From NCBI GenBank assembly GCA_013286985.1, contig JABDEQ010000032.1, positions 1 through 27,457 on the forward strand: 27,457 nucleotides of DNA. Reading direction: 5' to 3'. Under the pieces are notes generated by a model, which saw nothing but the letters and a program-made list of their open reading frames with translations, was not told the origin of the DNA and ran no database searches. A program made the position numbers and the translations under genes. This document shows, in pieces, positions 16,822 to 24,091 of the stretch. This DNA is from Bacteroidota bacterium. Lineage in GTDB: Bacteria; Bacteroidota; Bacteroidia; Sphingobacteriales; Sphingobacteriaceae. How positions within the stretch are numbered: position 1 is the first letter of the stretch; every line of letters begins with the position of its first letter.

Positions 16822-17889
16822 ATGGCACACAATCTTAATAAAAACGAAGAAACAGGAAAATATAGCTTTTTCAGCACCAAAGAAAAGGCATGGCATGGCT
16901 TAGGTCAGATCGTTGAGCAATACCCCACCAGCGCAGAGGCGATACAATATGCGGGTTTGGATTATTGGGTAGAAAAACGCCCCTTGTTTACCAATTCCCT
17001 TGAAAATGATTTGGCGCAGATAGAAACCGGGATAGCCGTATCTAAAATGCCTGTACCGAACTTCTTTGCTACCGTCCGCAATGATAACGATGCTGTATTA
17101 GGTGTAGTAGGCAAAGACTATGAAGTGGTGCAGAACCGTAACGCCTTTGAATTTTTTGATGCTATCGTAGGTGGCGGGGATGGTATCCAATACGAAACCG
17201 CAGGGGCTTTAGGACAAGGCGAACGCATATTTATCACCGCCAAACTGCCGGGCTACATCAAAGTAGGCAAAGCAGACCTGATTGAGCAATATTTGTTTCT
17301 GACAACCTCACATGATGGTTTCGGCAGTATCACCGCAGCATTTACACCGACCCGTATCGTGTGCAACAATACGCTGAACGCTGCCATGCGCAACCATACC
17401 AATTCCATTAAAATCCGTCATACCGCATCTGCCAATGACCGATTGAAACAAGCCCATACGCTCATGGGCATCTCCCACAATTTAGCGGGGGAACTGGAAG
17501 GCTTGTTTAACCAGTGGTCACAGGTACGTATCACGGACAAGAGCCTGAAAAAACTGATACAAATCGCCATGTCACCCAACAAGGAAGTCCTTAAAAATTT
17601 GGCTTTGGGCAAAGTAGAGGAACTCTCCACGACCTACACCAATATTGTAGACAACGTGTACGAGTACGCTTTAGCCAACCCGAACCAACAAATGGAAACC
17701 ACAGCCGGGACGGTGTATGGGGCATACAATTCTATCACAGGCTACTTTCAGAATGTACGCAAATTCAAAGATGATGAAGCCAAATTCAAATCCATCATGG
17801 ATGGTACAGCCAAGCAAAGGGGACAAATTGCCTTTGACCTGTGCCGGGACTTTGTACGTGACGGGGCGGATAGCCTCAATTTTAATTAA
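16822..17889 (+). CDS. DUF932 / phage-plasmid-like protein
   Basis: The 355-residue protein has the DUF932 (phage/plasmid-like TIGR03299 type) sequence: KEKAWHGLGQIVEQYPTSAE near the N-terminus, VGKDYEVVQNRNAFEFFD (about 96-113), then a conserved TPTRIVCNNTLNAAM block (175-189). It has no signal peptide. Such proteins occur widely on plasmids, phages and integrative elements, often beside ssb; their biochemical role is not established. It lies 46 bases after ssb on the same strand and is probably co-transcribed. Confidence 0.85.
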   Translation: MAHNLNKNEETGKYSFFSTKEKAWHGLGQIVEQYPTSAEAIQYAGLDYWVEKRPLFTNSLENDLAQIETGIAVSKMPVPNFFATVRNDNDAVLGVVGKDYEVVQNRNAFEFFDAIVGGGDGIQYETAGALGQGERIFITAKLPGYIKVGKADLIEQYLFLTTSHDGFGSITAAFTPTRIVCNNTLNAAMRNHTNSIKIRHTASANDRLKQAHTLMGISHNLAGELEGLFNQWSQVRITDKSLKKLIQIAMSPNKEVLKNLALGKVEELSTTYTNIVDNVYEYALANPNQQMETTAGTVYGAYNSITGYFQNVRKFKDDEAKFKSIMDGTAKQRGQIAFDLCRDFVRDGADSLNFN

Positions 17890-17896
17890 CAAGAAA

Positions 17897-17912
17897 GGGG
17901 GAGCAATCCCCC
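17897..17912 (+). terminator. GC hairpin with GCAA loop between DUF932 and the next gene
   Basis: GGGGGA-GCAA-TCCCCC forms a 6-bp stem with a GNRA tetraloop, followed by TGCTTTTA. It could be an intrinsic terminator that lowers read-through into the downstream genes, or a stabilising mRNA processing stem inside the operon. Confidence 0.45.
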
Positions 17913-17938
17913 TGCTTTTAAACAATCAAAATACCACC

Positions 17939-18316
17939 ATGCAAGCATTACACACATTCAATAATGTACAAAAGGCGAAACTTTTACACGCCCTCTTTAT
18001 ACACGAAATACCCGGCTTTTTAGCCTATACCCAAGAACTGTCCGCATTTATGAAAGATAACCCGGACGAGGTGCGCAAGGTTTGGAAAAATCAGCTATTC
18101 GGGGTTGACTTTTGGTTTCAGCTTTCCGCAGAAGCAGACCGCTATATCAAGCGGTATGGCAAGCAACTGGAAAAAAACAGCAACCTGTTTGCCGACCAGC
18201 TATTTGACGGTTACGGTGCTTTATACCTGCACCATTGCCTGACCACCTATACCGAGCAGGGCAAGCACAAAGACCCCAAATTTAAAACCGCAGTTGACCT
18301 GTTTTTTAATCCCTAA
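17939..18316 (+). CDS. Unknown protein, 125 residues
   Basis: I do not recognise this family. The ATG at 17939 is chosen because the earlier in-frame start would overlap the DUF932 gene by about 170 bases. The protein is predicted mostly helical, with no signal peptide or Cys motif; a notable block is KNQLFGVDFWFQLSAEADRY in the middle. Its place in the ssb-PRTRC gene string suggests a role in upkeep of the element. Confidence 0.65.
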   Translation: MQALHTFNNVQKAKLLHALFIHEIPGFLAYTQELSAFMKDNPDEVRKVWKNQLFGVDFWFQLSAEADRYIKRYGKQLEKNSNLFADQLFDGYGALYLHHCLTTYTEQGKHKDPKFKTAVDLFFNP

Positions 18317-18329
18317 ACCGCAAAGCACC

Positions 18330-18602
18330 ATGAATTTACTAATTATTAATCATCAAATTAACACGGGTTTAGGCATAGACCTAATCTTTTTCGGACTGAT
18401 CCTGCGTCTGTATATCGGTCGGCAACGATTTGACAGGGCGGGTAATTTCCCCATAAAACAGTACCGCTTTTACTGGCAATACCTGCTCGACACCATCCAT
18501 GAACAACTGCTCAGTTTCGCAGGGGAAGCCGTCATGTGGCTCGGCTTATACATCATGGTTTACGGTCATGCCATCACTTTAACCCAAATCCTAAAGCCAT
18601 GA
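18330..18602 (+). CDS. Small membrane protein, 90 residues
   Basis: Unrecognised. The ATG at 18330 lies 13 bases after the previous stop. Two hydrophobic segments (about residues 15-30, LGIDLIFFGLILRLYIG, and 65-82, VMWLGLYIMVYGHAITL) suggest a two-span inner membrane protein with a basic connecting loop. Its TGA overlaps the next ATG as ATGA, which indicates coupled translation. Confidence 0.55.
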   Translation: MNLLIINHQINTGLGIDLIFFGLILRLYIGRQRFDRAGNFPIKQYRFYWQYLLDTIHEQLLSFAGEAVMWLGLYIMVYGHAITLTQILKP

Positions 18603-19273
18603 AAACGATACAACTCAATCTCTACCAGTTCAGCGAACTGGACGAAAAGGCGAAGAAAAAAGCCCTTTATGAACTAAGCGACATCAACGTGAATTTTGAT
18701 TGGCACGAAGCGGTCTTTTATGACTTTCAGATCATTACGGAAACCATAGGGATTAGCCTCACTACGAATAACATTCACTTTAGCGGTTTTTACAGTCAGG
18801 GCGATGGAAGCGCATTCAAGGCCAACGTTGATTTGCCGGGACTTGCAGAAGCCATAAAAAATGAAAGCTGGAAAAGTTACGCACCGCTATTGGATTTGCA
18901 ACTACCTGTTTACGAAGTGGACAAACGCATCATAAAGCTGATAAAAAGTGGGCATATTGACATTTATCCGCAAATCATACAGCCAACATCTGCCTATTAT
19001 GTGCGGGTGGAATTGAACAATCAATTTCCATACAATAATCACCGCTATGACCGCATAGAGGTGGAATTGGAAAAACTGGAAAACTGGTTATTACAGGTTG
19101 CCCAAAAACTGAACCGCTACCTCTATAAAGCCTTACAGGACGATTACGAATATCACACGAGCGAAAAGGCCATTATAGAAACTATAGAAGCCAATGAATA
19201 TCATTTTACCGCAGACGGCAAATTAGCTACCCGTCTTGAAAGGCTATCGAATGAACTGCTATTAAATCAATAA
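18599..19273 (+). CDS. Phage-type protein with FSGFxSQGDG motif
   Basis: The ATG at 18599 overlaps the stop of the upstream gene by 4 bases, giving 224 residues. The N-terminus (LNLYQFSELDEKAKKKALYE) and the block HFSGFYSQGDGSAF (about 59-72) match a family found in phages and plasmids, often labelled antitoxin-like without experiment. There is no membrane segment. The second half is charged and helical. It is part of the accessory operon; a toxin partner is not evident next to it. The family match is from memory of the motif. Confidence 0.6.
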   Translation: MKTIQLNLYQFSELDEKAKKKALYELSDINVNFDWHEAVFYDFQIITETIGISLTTNNIHFSGFYSQGDGSAFKANVDLPGLAEAIKNESWKSYAPLLDLQLPVYEVDKRIIKLIKSGHIDIYPQIIQPTSAYYVRVELNNQFPYNNHRYDRIEVELEKLENWLLQVAQKLNRYLYKALQDDYEYHTSEKAIIETIEANEYHFTADGKLATRLERLSNELLLNQ

Positions 19274-19278
19274 TTACC

Positions 19279-19524
19279 ATGAGCAACCTATCAGATAAGA
19301 CAGAAAAAAAGGCGCTTAAAATCCTGTCAAAAACTTTGCGCTTTTTCGATGAACTGCGGGATTTGGATATGACCGCTTATGACGATTACGATGCAACATC
19401 AGCCGAAAACCTGATACGTGGCATACTTCAAACGAATGGCTATCGGGCAGTTTATGAACCCGGCAAGGGTACACGCCTGATGAAACAGGCTGATTATTAC
19501 AGATGGTTAAACACTAAAAATTAA
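19279..19524 (+). CDS. Unknown small protein, 81 residues
   Basis: Unrecognised. The protein is charged and probably helical, with an acidic stretch MTAYDDYDATSAE in the middle and a basic C-terminal part (GKGTRLMKQADYYRWL). It starts 5 bases after the preceding stop and ends 4 bases before the PRTRC E gene, so it is firmly inside the operon. Confidence 0.6.
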   Translation: MSNLSDKTEKKALKILSKTLRFFDELRDLDMTAYDDYDATSAENLIRGILQTNGYRAVYEPGKGTRLMKQADYYRWLNTKN

Positions 19525-19528
19525 AAAC

Positions 19529-20146
19529 ATGACAACGAACTTTTTTGAAAATATCACCGCATTGAACGTTCCCGGCAAATGGACATTAGCCATCCACACA
19601 GATGAACAGGGACAATTTACCGTTTCGGCATTATTTACCGCCTTACACAATGCGGATAATGCCACTAAAGTAATCCCGCCCATGCTGCTCAAAGGCACAG
19701 CAACCGAAATGGACGAGGGTTTTTTTGAAACCATTACACAGCCTGTACAGCAAACAGCAGGGTTGTATAGCAACCTGAACGCCTACCATAAGGAACTGGA
19801 AAAGGCACGTTTGGCCTCCAAAATGGTACAGGACAAAAAGAACAAAACCGCCCCGAAACCAAAAATCGCTACTGAGGGAAGCGATGAAAATGATAACGAA
19901 GATGATGATAACATCGAAGTGGGCGAACCAAAGCCGAGCACAGTCGATAAAAGAAAGGCTTATGCAGAAGCGATGGTAAAAATCAGCGAACTGAATGCAG
20001 CCTGTAAATATGCAGAAGCAATAGAACTGCTGCCCCCAATAACCGACTACCCCGAAAAGGAAGCCGAACTGAAAACCAAATTGGCCGACCTGACCCGCAA
20101 AAAAAATCAGATGGCACAGGCACTATCATTATTTAACCAAGACTAA
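19529..20146 (+). CDS. PRTRC system protein E
   Basis: The 205-residue protein matches PRTRC protein E in layout and place: an N-terminal domain (FFENITALNVPGKWTLAI... ALFTALHNADNATKVIPPMLLKGTA), a low-complexity acidic linker (about 110-135, many Asp/Glu/Asn), and a C-terminal helical domain with Ala-rich repeats (AEAMVKISELNAACKYAEAI). The N-terminal part is the one shared across PRTRC E proteins. The molecular role is unknown; it always accompanies the ubiquitin-like and ThiF-like members. Spacing to the next gene is 12 bases. Confidence 0.8.
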   Translation: MTTNFFENITALNVPGKWTLAIHTDEQGQFTVSALFTALHNADNATKVIPPMLLKGTATEMDEGFFETITQPVQQTAGLYSNLNAYHKELEKARLASKMVQDKKNKTAPKPKIATEGSDENDNEDDDNIEVGEPKPSTVDKRKAYAEAMVKISELNAACKYAEAIELLPPITDYPEKEAELKTKLADLTRKKNQMAQALSLFNQD

Positions 20147-20158
20147 AAAGAAGAAATC

Positions 20159-20377
20159 ATGTTAGCAACAAGCACATTACAACGTGTTTTCCTGCACAAG
20201 GAAAACGGCATAGAAATCATATTGAATGATCCCGGAGAGGGCTTTGCGCCTGAAGCGGTCATGACCTTTTATTCGGCAACATACCCCATCCTGACAAACG
20301 CAAGGATAAGTGGCCCCGAAATCAAAAACGACCAGATACTGTACCGCTTTGAAAGTACAATGGGGACGAAAGGATAA
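20159..20377 (+). CDS. PRTRC system protein C, ubiquitin-like
   Basis: This 72-residue protein has the PRTRC C pattern: RVFLHKENGIEIILNDPGEG, EAVMTFYSATYPILTNARISGP, then ILYRFESTMGTKG at the very end. The family is classed as a prokaryotic ubiquitin-like (beta-grasp) family. The chain ends in an exposed glycine (GTKG) with no extra tail, as expected of a modifier that is adenylated and joined through its C-terminus, although only one Gly is terminal. It lies between PRTRC E and the downstream F-like, E2-like and E1-like genes, which would be its conjugation machinery. Conjugation itself is inference. Confidence 0.85.
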   Translation: MLATSTLQRVFLHKENGIEIILNDPGEGFAPEAVMTFYSATYPILTNARISGPEIKNDQILYRFESTMGTKG

Positions 20378-20380
20378 ACG

Positions 20381-20554
20381 ATGAAACAGCAAATCAAACG
20401 CAAAGTACCCATCAATAAAGAAAACGACCAATGGAAACTGCATCAGCAATTCAGAAATTTCACCCAAAAGCTCGACCAACTGCCGGACGCCGGAGAGGTA
20501 CAGCGCAACCGTCAAAGGAGCGCACCGCAGGGCATCGTACCAATGGTTTTCTAA
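20381..20554 (+). CDS. Small basic protein, 57 residues, or N-terminal part of the F-like protein
   Basis: The ATG lies 3 bases after the PRTRC C stop. The product begins MKQQIKRKVPINKENDQWKL and ends QGIVPMVF before TAA at 20552-20554. It is basic and helical, with no recognised family. Its end falls exactly where convincing sequence of the downstream protein begins in the -1 frame, so it may be the natural N-terminus of that protein, separated by a frameshift, rather than a separate gene. Confidence 0.5.
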   Translation: MKQQIKRKVPINKENDQWKLHQQFRNFTQKLDQLPDAGEVQRNRQRSAPQGIVPMVF

Positions 20555-21531
20555 AGGCACGTTTTCTGCCGTTTTGGGCAATACAGGCAAAGAATTACAG
20601 GCAGGTGGAAGCGGAATTTTTCCGCTCCCTTGCTAACCTGTGTAACGTCTATGAAATCCCCGAGCCGGATGTTTCGTTCATGGATTTTCCGCAGAATGTC
20701 ACCACCGCCTATATACAGGTTAAGGAAACTTTAAAGCTAAAGGATAAAACTGCGGATTGTATCATTATCAAAGATGAAAGCCACAGCGCAACATTGGCCG
20801 TTCTTAAAACCTATGATACAGGGCGTTGCCTATATTATATCCCGGTCAGACCATTGTGGAATTTGGCACAGACTGCACAGCAACAGCCTTTAGCAGAAAT
20901 GCTCCTGTCCGTGTATGCTTACCTGTACCAAATCGCAAAGCTGCCCTACTATACCGAAAATGACAGTTACCTGTTCAGTGAGTACGATATGTTACAGCAA
21001 TGGATTGACGAGGCGGACGATGAGGACGAGGAAGAAAATCAATACCGGGAGGAACAAACCGCAGTCATGGATACGCTCAATCATGCGGGTAACCGCTTGG
21101 TGACGCTTATCCGGGATAATAATTACCTCATCAAATGGGAAGCAAATATCAAAGCCTATCGGCAGACCGAAGATTGGGATTTGGAAACGGAATGTTTGGC
21201 TGACCAGTTCCTGACCCTGTTTAAGGAATATCCCAACCGCACACTTTTTGACAACATCCATGATGAGTTGGTAGAACCCGAAGAAACCGACAGGATCAGA
21301 ATGGAGCAGTATGTCAGCTTTTATTGGAGCAGCAATGACTGCTTTTATGATATGCTTTTCGATACGGTCAATAACGAATTTGGGGAGTGCGGGGTAACGG
21401 ACGAACCAACAGCCGTACAGCTTTTTGACACACCCCAAACGAGGGTATTGAACGACTTGGATTTTGAAAAGAGGCTCTTTGAACTGATAGACAAACTATG
21501 TGAAATATTAAATAAATACGACCATGACTAA
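20431..21531 (+). CDS. PRTRC protein F-like helical protein (start uncertain)
   Basis: The frame is open from the ATG at 20431, but the first ~43 residues are basic, repeat-poor and overlap the preceding 57-codon gene in another frame, so they are probably not native. Believable sequence begins near 20560 (ARFLPFWAIQAKNYRQVE) and runs on with DFPQNVTTAY, an acidic stretch DEADDEDEEE (about 193-202) and a Leu-rich C-terminus (KLCEILNKYDHD). No ATG fits that point; GTG at 20605 is possible. It sits between PRTRC C and B, the usual place of protein F, whose function is unknown. Its stop lies 8 bases into the next gene. Confidence 0.65.
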   Translation: METASAIQKFHPKARPTAGRRRGTAQPSKERTAGHRTNGFLKARFLPFWAIQAKNYRQVEAEFFRSLANLCNVYEIPEPDVSFMDFPQNVTTAYIQVKETLKLKDKTADCIIIKDESHSATLAVLKTYDTGRCLYYIPVRPLWNLAQTAQQQPLAEMLLSVYAYLYQIAKLPYYTENDSYLFSEYDMLQQWIDEADDEDEEENQYREEQTAVMDTLNHAGNRLVTLIRDNNYLIKWEANIKAYRQTEDWDLETECLADQFLTLFKEYPNRTLFDNIHDELVEPEETDRIRMEQYVSFYWSSNDCFYDMLFDTVNNEFGECGVTDEPTAVQLFDTPQTRVLNDLDFEKRLFELIDKLCEILNKYDHD

Positions 21532-22267
21532 CGTAACGAACGATTTTAACGATAAATATATACCCTGCAAAGCGTTATTGATTTATAACTGTGAAAGAGA
21601 AACAGATAGTAATATCAATACCGATGAAGCCAATTCTGTTTATGTGGAAAGCTATGATATTGGCTTATTGGGCAACCCGATAAACGCCCATCCCTTATCC
21701 TTAAAGGAAAGCATTGCTTTAGCCGATTTATTGCAAAGCAGTGCAGAAATGCAAAACGGGTATCTGAAATCATGGGGCTTGCTCCCCAACAACCTGCTAT
21801 ACTTAAAATCAGACAGTTCGGGCTGTGCCGTATGGTACACCCCGCCACAGCAAAGGGACTTGTTCTTTGTGAAAGATTTAGGCATTCCCTGCGGTAAGGC
21901 TTATGTTCCGGCAATGGTATGGAAAGCCACAAGGGACAGCCTTTCGGTTTTTGCCGTTAAAGGCAAGTCCAAACCCACCGCCAAAACAGCCTTGTATTAT
22001 GCACCCTATTTCAATATCTATTCCGATGGGCGGGTTTGCATGGGGAACGTGAACATCAACATAGACAGGGGAACATACCTCGAAAATTTCATGATGCAAT
22101 GGGAACAGTATTTTTTCGGCAGCTATTTCAGCCATACCATTAGCGGGGGAAGCCGGACAAACCTAAACATTGTGCAGTTATGGCAGCAACAGGTAGGTAC
22201 CGAAAACAGGTTTAACGAATTGCATTTAGTCAAAAATGGTTCAACCCTTAACCAACTCATCCGATGA
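21524..22267 (+). CDS. PRTRC system protein B, E2-like
   Basis: The 247-residue protein matches PRTRC protein B, a family grouped with prokaryotic E2 (ubiquitin-conjugating) folds. The key segment is PYFNIYSDGRVCMGN (161-175) with Cys172, close to the eukaryotic E2 active-site line HPN-I-ys-G-vCl. A further conserved block is MMQWEQYFFGSYFSH in the C-terminal third. By analogy it would accept the ubiquitin-like PRTRC C from the ThiF-type enzyme on Cys172; this has not been shown as far as I know. The ATG overlaps the previous stop by 8 bases and its stop overlaps the next ATG by 4, so B is translationally coupled on both sides. Confidence 0.85.
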   Translation: MTNVTNDFNDKYIPCKALLIYNCERETDSNINTDEANSVYVESYDIGLLGNPINAHPLSLKESIALADLLQSSAEMQNGYLKSWGLLPNNLLYLKSDSSGCAVWYTPPQQRDLFFVKDLGIPCGKAYVPAMVWKATRDSLSVFAVKGKSKPTAKTALYYAPYFNIYSDGRVCMGNVNINIDRGTYLENFMMQWEQYFFGSYFSHTISGGSRTNLNIVQLWQQQVGTENRFNELHLVKNGSTLNQLIR

Positions 22268-23145
22268 AAAAGATAAAAATACGACAAGCCCTTACAGCCG
22301 TTCATGTGGTGGAAAAAGAATGGCTAAATCCCTATAACCCGATTGTGGTAAACCTGATTGGCGCAGGTGGTACAGGAAGCCAGGTGCTGACCGCATTAGG
22401 CAGAATGAACCATGCCCTGATTGAACTGAACCATCCCGGTTTGTTTGTCCGCTTGTTTGATGATGATAAGGTGGAACGTGCCAACCTCGGCAGACAATTG
22501 TTCGCCACGGCAGAACTGAAACAATACAAGGCGGTAGCCTTAATCAACCGGGTGAACCTTTTTTTCGGCACGAACTGGAAAGCCATCACCCAACGATATG
22601 ACAAGGCAACTTTCAAGCAACAGCCCGAACTGGCACAGGCGGGGCTGACCATCTCCTGTGTGGACACCGTACAGGCAAGAATAGAAATTGCAGACATTTT
22701 GAAAACCCTGCATAAACACTCCGGGCATGGCCGTAACAGGCCAGTTTATTATATGGACTTTGGCAACAGCCGTTTTTCGGGGCAGGTGCTACTATCTACC
22801 ATAGGCAAAGTGCCACAGCCGGAAATGAAAAAATACCAAACCGTTGAAACCCTGCCCATGATTACCGATGAATTTAGGGAACTGCTTTTGGCCTCGGAAA
22901 GCACCGACAAAACGCCAAGCTGTTCTTTAGCGGAAGCACTCACCAAGCAGGATTTATTTATCAATTCTGCATTAGCCAATAGCGGGTCATCCCTATTATG
23001 GCAACTGTTCCGGGAGGGGATGTTAGTCAACAGGGGCTTTTTCATGAACCTGAAAGATTTCAGGATGCAACCCATTAAGGTTACACCGCTTGTTGCTGTT
23101 GTCGTTCCGTTGAAGCCAAAAAGGGCTAAAAAGAAAGCTGCATAA
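22264..23145 (+). CDS. PRTRC system ThiF family protein, E1-like
   Basis: The 293-residue protein is an E1/ThiF-type adenylating enzyme. Residues 27-40 hold the nucleotide loop VVNLIGAGGTGSQ; FDDDKVERANLGRQLF (65-80) carries the Asp and Arg residues that bind ATP and the modifier tail; Lys89 and Asp134 (SCVDTVQARI) complete the usual set. Cys220, in TPSCSLAEALTKQD, is the best candidate for a thioester cysteine. The C-terminus is Lys-rich. The enzyme would activate PRTRC C and pass it to PRTRC B. It starts inside the stop of gene B (ATGA). No JAB-type deconjugating peptidase follows, unlike in some other PRTRC clusters. Confidence 0.9.
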   Translation: MKKIKIRQALTAVHVVEKEWLNPYNPIVVNLIGAGGTGSQVLTALGRMNHALIELNHPGLFVRLFDDDKVERANLGRQLFATAELKQYKAVALINRVNLFFGTNWKAITQRYDKATFKQQPELAQAGLTISCVDTVQARIEIADILKTLHKHSGHGRNRPVYYMDFGNSRFSGQVLLSTIGKVPQPEMKKYQTVETLPMITDEFRELLLASESTDKTPSCSLAEALTKQDLFINSALANSGSSLLWQLFREGMLVNRGFFMNLKDFRMQPIKVTPLVAVVVPLKPKRAKKKAA

Positions 23146-23161
23146 TTAAAAATAGAACACT

Positions 23162-23353
23162 ATGAATATCATTGATTTAGAAGGAAAGGAAATAGCCGTG
23201 ACAGATTTGTCACTGGCTATTTTACAGGCGGATGATTACCGCCATTATAGGCATATCAATCCAGTGTATGCCGAGTTTGACGAAAAACAGCGGAGGTATT
23301 GGGAGGACTTTTACCAAAAACTAATGCACCTCCAATCCGAAAGCGAAAAATAA
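23162..23353 (+). CDS. Unknown small protein, 63 residues
   Basis: Unrecognised. The sequence is acidic and aromatic (LQADDYRHYRHINPVYAEFD, then RRYWEDFYQKLMHLQSE) and probably helical. It starts 16 bases after the ThiF gene and is the last gene before a long hairpin, so it closes the PRTRC operon. Confidence 0.55.
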   Translation: MNIIDLEGKEIAVTDLSLAILQADDYRHYRHINPVYAEFDEKQRRYWEDFYQKLMHLQSESEK

Positions 23354-23358
23354 AAATC

Positions 23359-23406
23359 GCCCTGCACAGCCAATTGTCCGTTGGATAATTTTTGGCTGTT
23401 CCGGGC
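23359..23406 (+). terminator. Long hairpin at the end of the PRTRC operon
   Basis: ACAGCCAA (23366-23373) pairs with TTGGCTGT (23392-23399), and the stem extends past a small internal loop through GCCC (23359-23362) with GGGC (23403-23406). Only a short T-rich stretch (AGTTTG) follows, so it may be a terminator or a regulatory stem before the macro-domain gene. Confidence 0.4.
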
Positions 23407-23432
23407 AGTTTGTGGAATTTAAATAGAGTGTG

Positions 23433-23894
23433 ATGATAACTTATAGGACAGGTAATTTAATGGAGTCCGGTGCCGGGGCTTTGTGTAATACGGTCAATAC
23501 CGTTGGCGTGATGGGTAAGGGTATTGCCCTGCAATTTAAGGTGTCTTTCCCCCGCAACTTTCAGGTTTACCGCAACGCCTGCGGAAGTGGGCAGGTGCGG
23601 ATCGGGGAATTATTGGTGGTTAAGGACAGCAATCTCCTTACCGGAGATAAGCTGATTATCAATTTTCCGACAAAAACGCATTGGCGTTTGCCATCTGAAT
23701 ATAGTTATGTAGAAAGGGGGCTTGGCGCATTAAGGGATTATATAAGGGAACATTCAATTAAATCTTTAGCCATGACCGCCCCCGGTTGTGGCAATGGCGG
23801 TTTGAGTTATAAAACAGTTAAGTCCATGATAGAAAAACACCTGTCCGGGCTTGATTGTGCCATTGAAGTATATGAACCGCTTTCGGAGGAATAA
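23433..23894 (+). CDS. DarG-type macro domain protein, stand-alone
   Basis: The 153-residue protein is a single macro domain of DarG type. Seen motifs: YRTGNLMESGAGALCNTVN at the N-terminus, GVMGKGIALQFK (25-36), IINFPTKTHWR (76-86, Lys81 being the likely catalytic lysine), and APGCGNGGLSY near 120. DarG macro domains remove ADP-ribose that DarT toxins attach to thymidine in single-stranded DNA. Here the usual C-terminal DarG domain is missing and no DarT-like gene lies next to it, so it may detoxify a toxin encoded elsewhere or protect the element. ATG 23433 was preferred over the GTG at 23430. It follows the PRTRC operon by 79 bases. Confidence 0.85.
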   Translation: MITYRTGNLMESGAGALCNTVNTVGVMGKGIALQFKVSFPRNFQVYRNACGSGQVRIGELLVVKDSNLLTGDKLIINFPTKTHWRLPSEYSYVERGLGALRDYIREHSIKSLAMTAPGCGNGGLSYKTVKSMIEKHLSGLDCAIEVYEPLSEE

Positions 23895-23908
23895 TTAACA
23901 GAGGCATT

Positions 23909-24025
23909 ATGGTAAAGATCAAAGAAAACTATTATCCGCAGTTTTTCATTATGCGAAGCAATGTAGATTTAAGGAATGATTTACAGAATGTTAGATATAT
24001 CATCAGACCTGATTGCTTCGCATAA
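23909..24025 (+). CDS. Possible 38-residue protein or gene remnant
   Basis: The frame MVKIKENYYPQFFIMRSN... ends ...IIRPDCFA. It starts 14 bases after the macro-domain gene but has no recognised family, and its second half is the inverted repeat described separately. It may be a remnant of a gene broken at the edge of the element. Confidence 0.25.
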   Translation: MVKIKENYYPQFFIMRSNVDLRNDLQNVRYIIRPDCFA

Positions 24026-24026
24026 T
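23948..24026. repeat. 15-bp perfect inverted repeat downstream of the macro-domain gene
   Basis: ATTATGCGAAGCAAT (23948-23962) pairs perfectly with ATTGCTTCGCATAAT (24012-24026) across 49 bases. It lies between the plus-strand accessory operon and the minus-strand metal operon. No T run follows, so a simple terminator is unlikely; an element-end or regulator binding site is possible. Confidence 0.75.
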
Positions 24027-24091
24027 ATTTTGCTATTTGACAAGTCCTCTTAGCATTGTAAATAATAATCCAATAGATGCTGCCCCAAGTT

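Noticed and set aside
19529..23353. Full PRTRC set including JAB peptidase, protein D and ParB
   Set aside because: No metal-binding JAB motif, actin-like protein or ParB-like gene was found on either strand of the block.
23162..23894. Complete DarT-DarG toxin-antitoxin pair
   Set aside because: The 63-residue gene before the macro domain is far too small for DarT and lacks its motifs; only the macro domain is supported.
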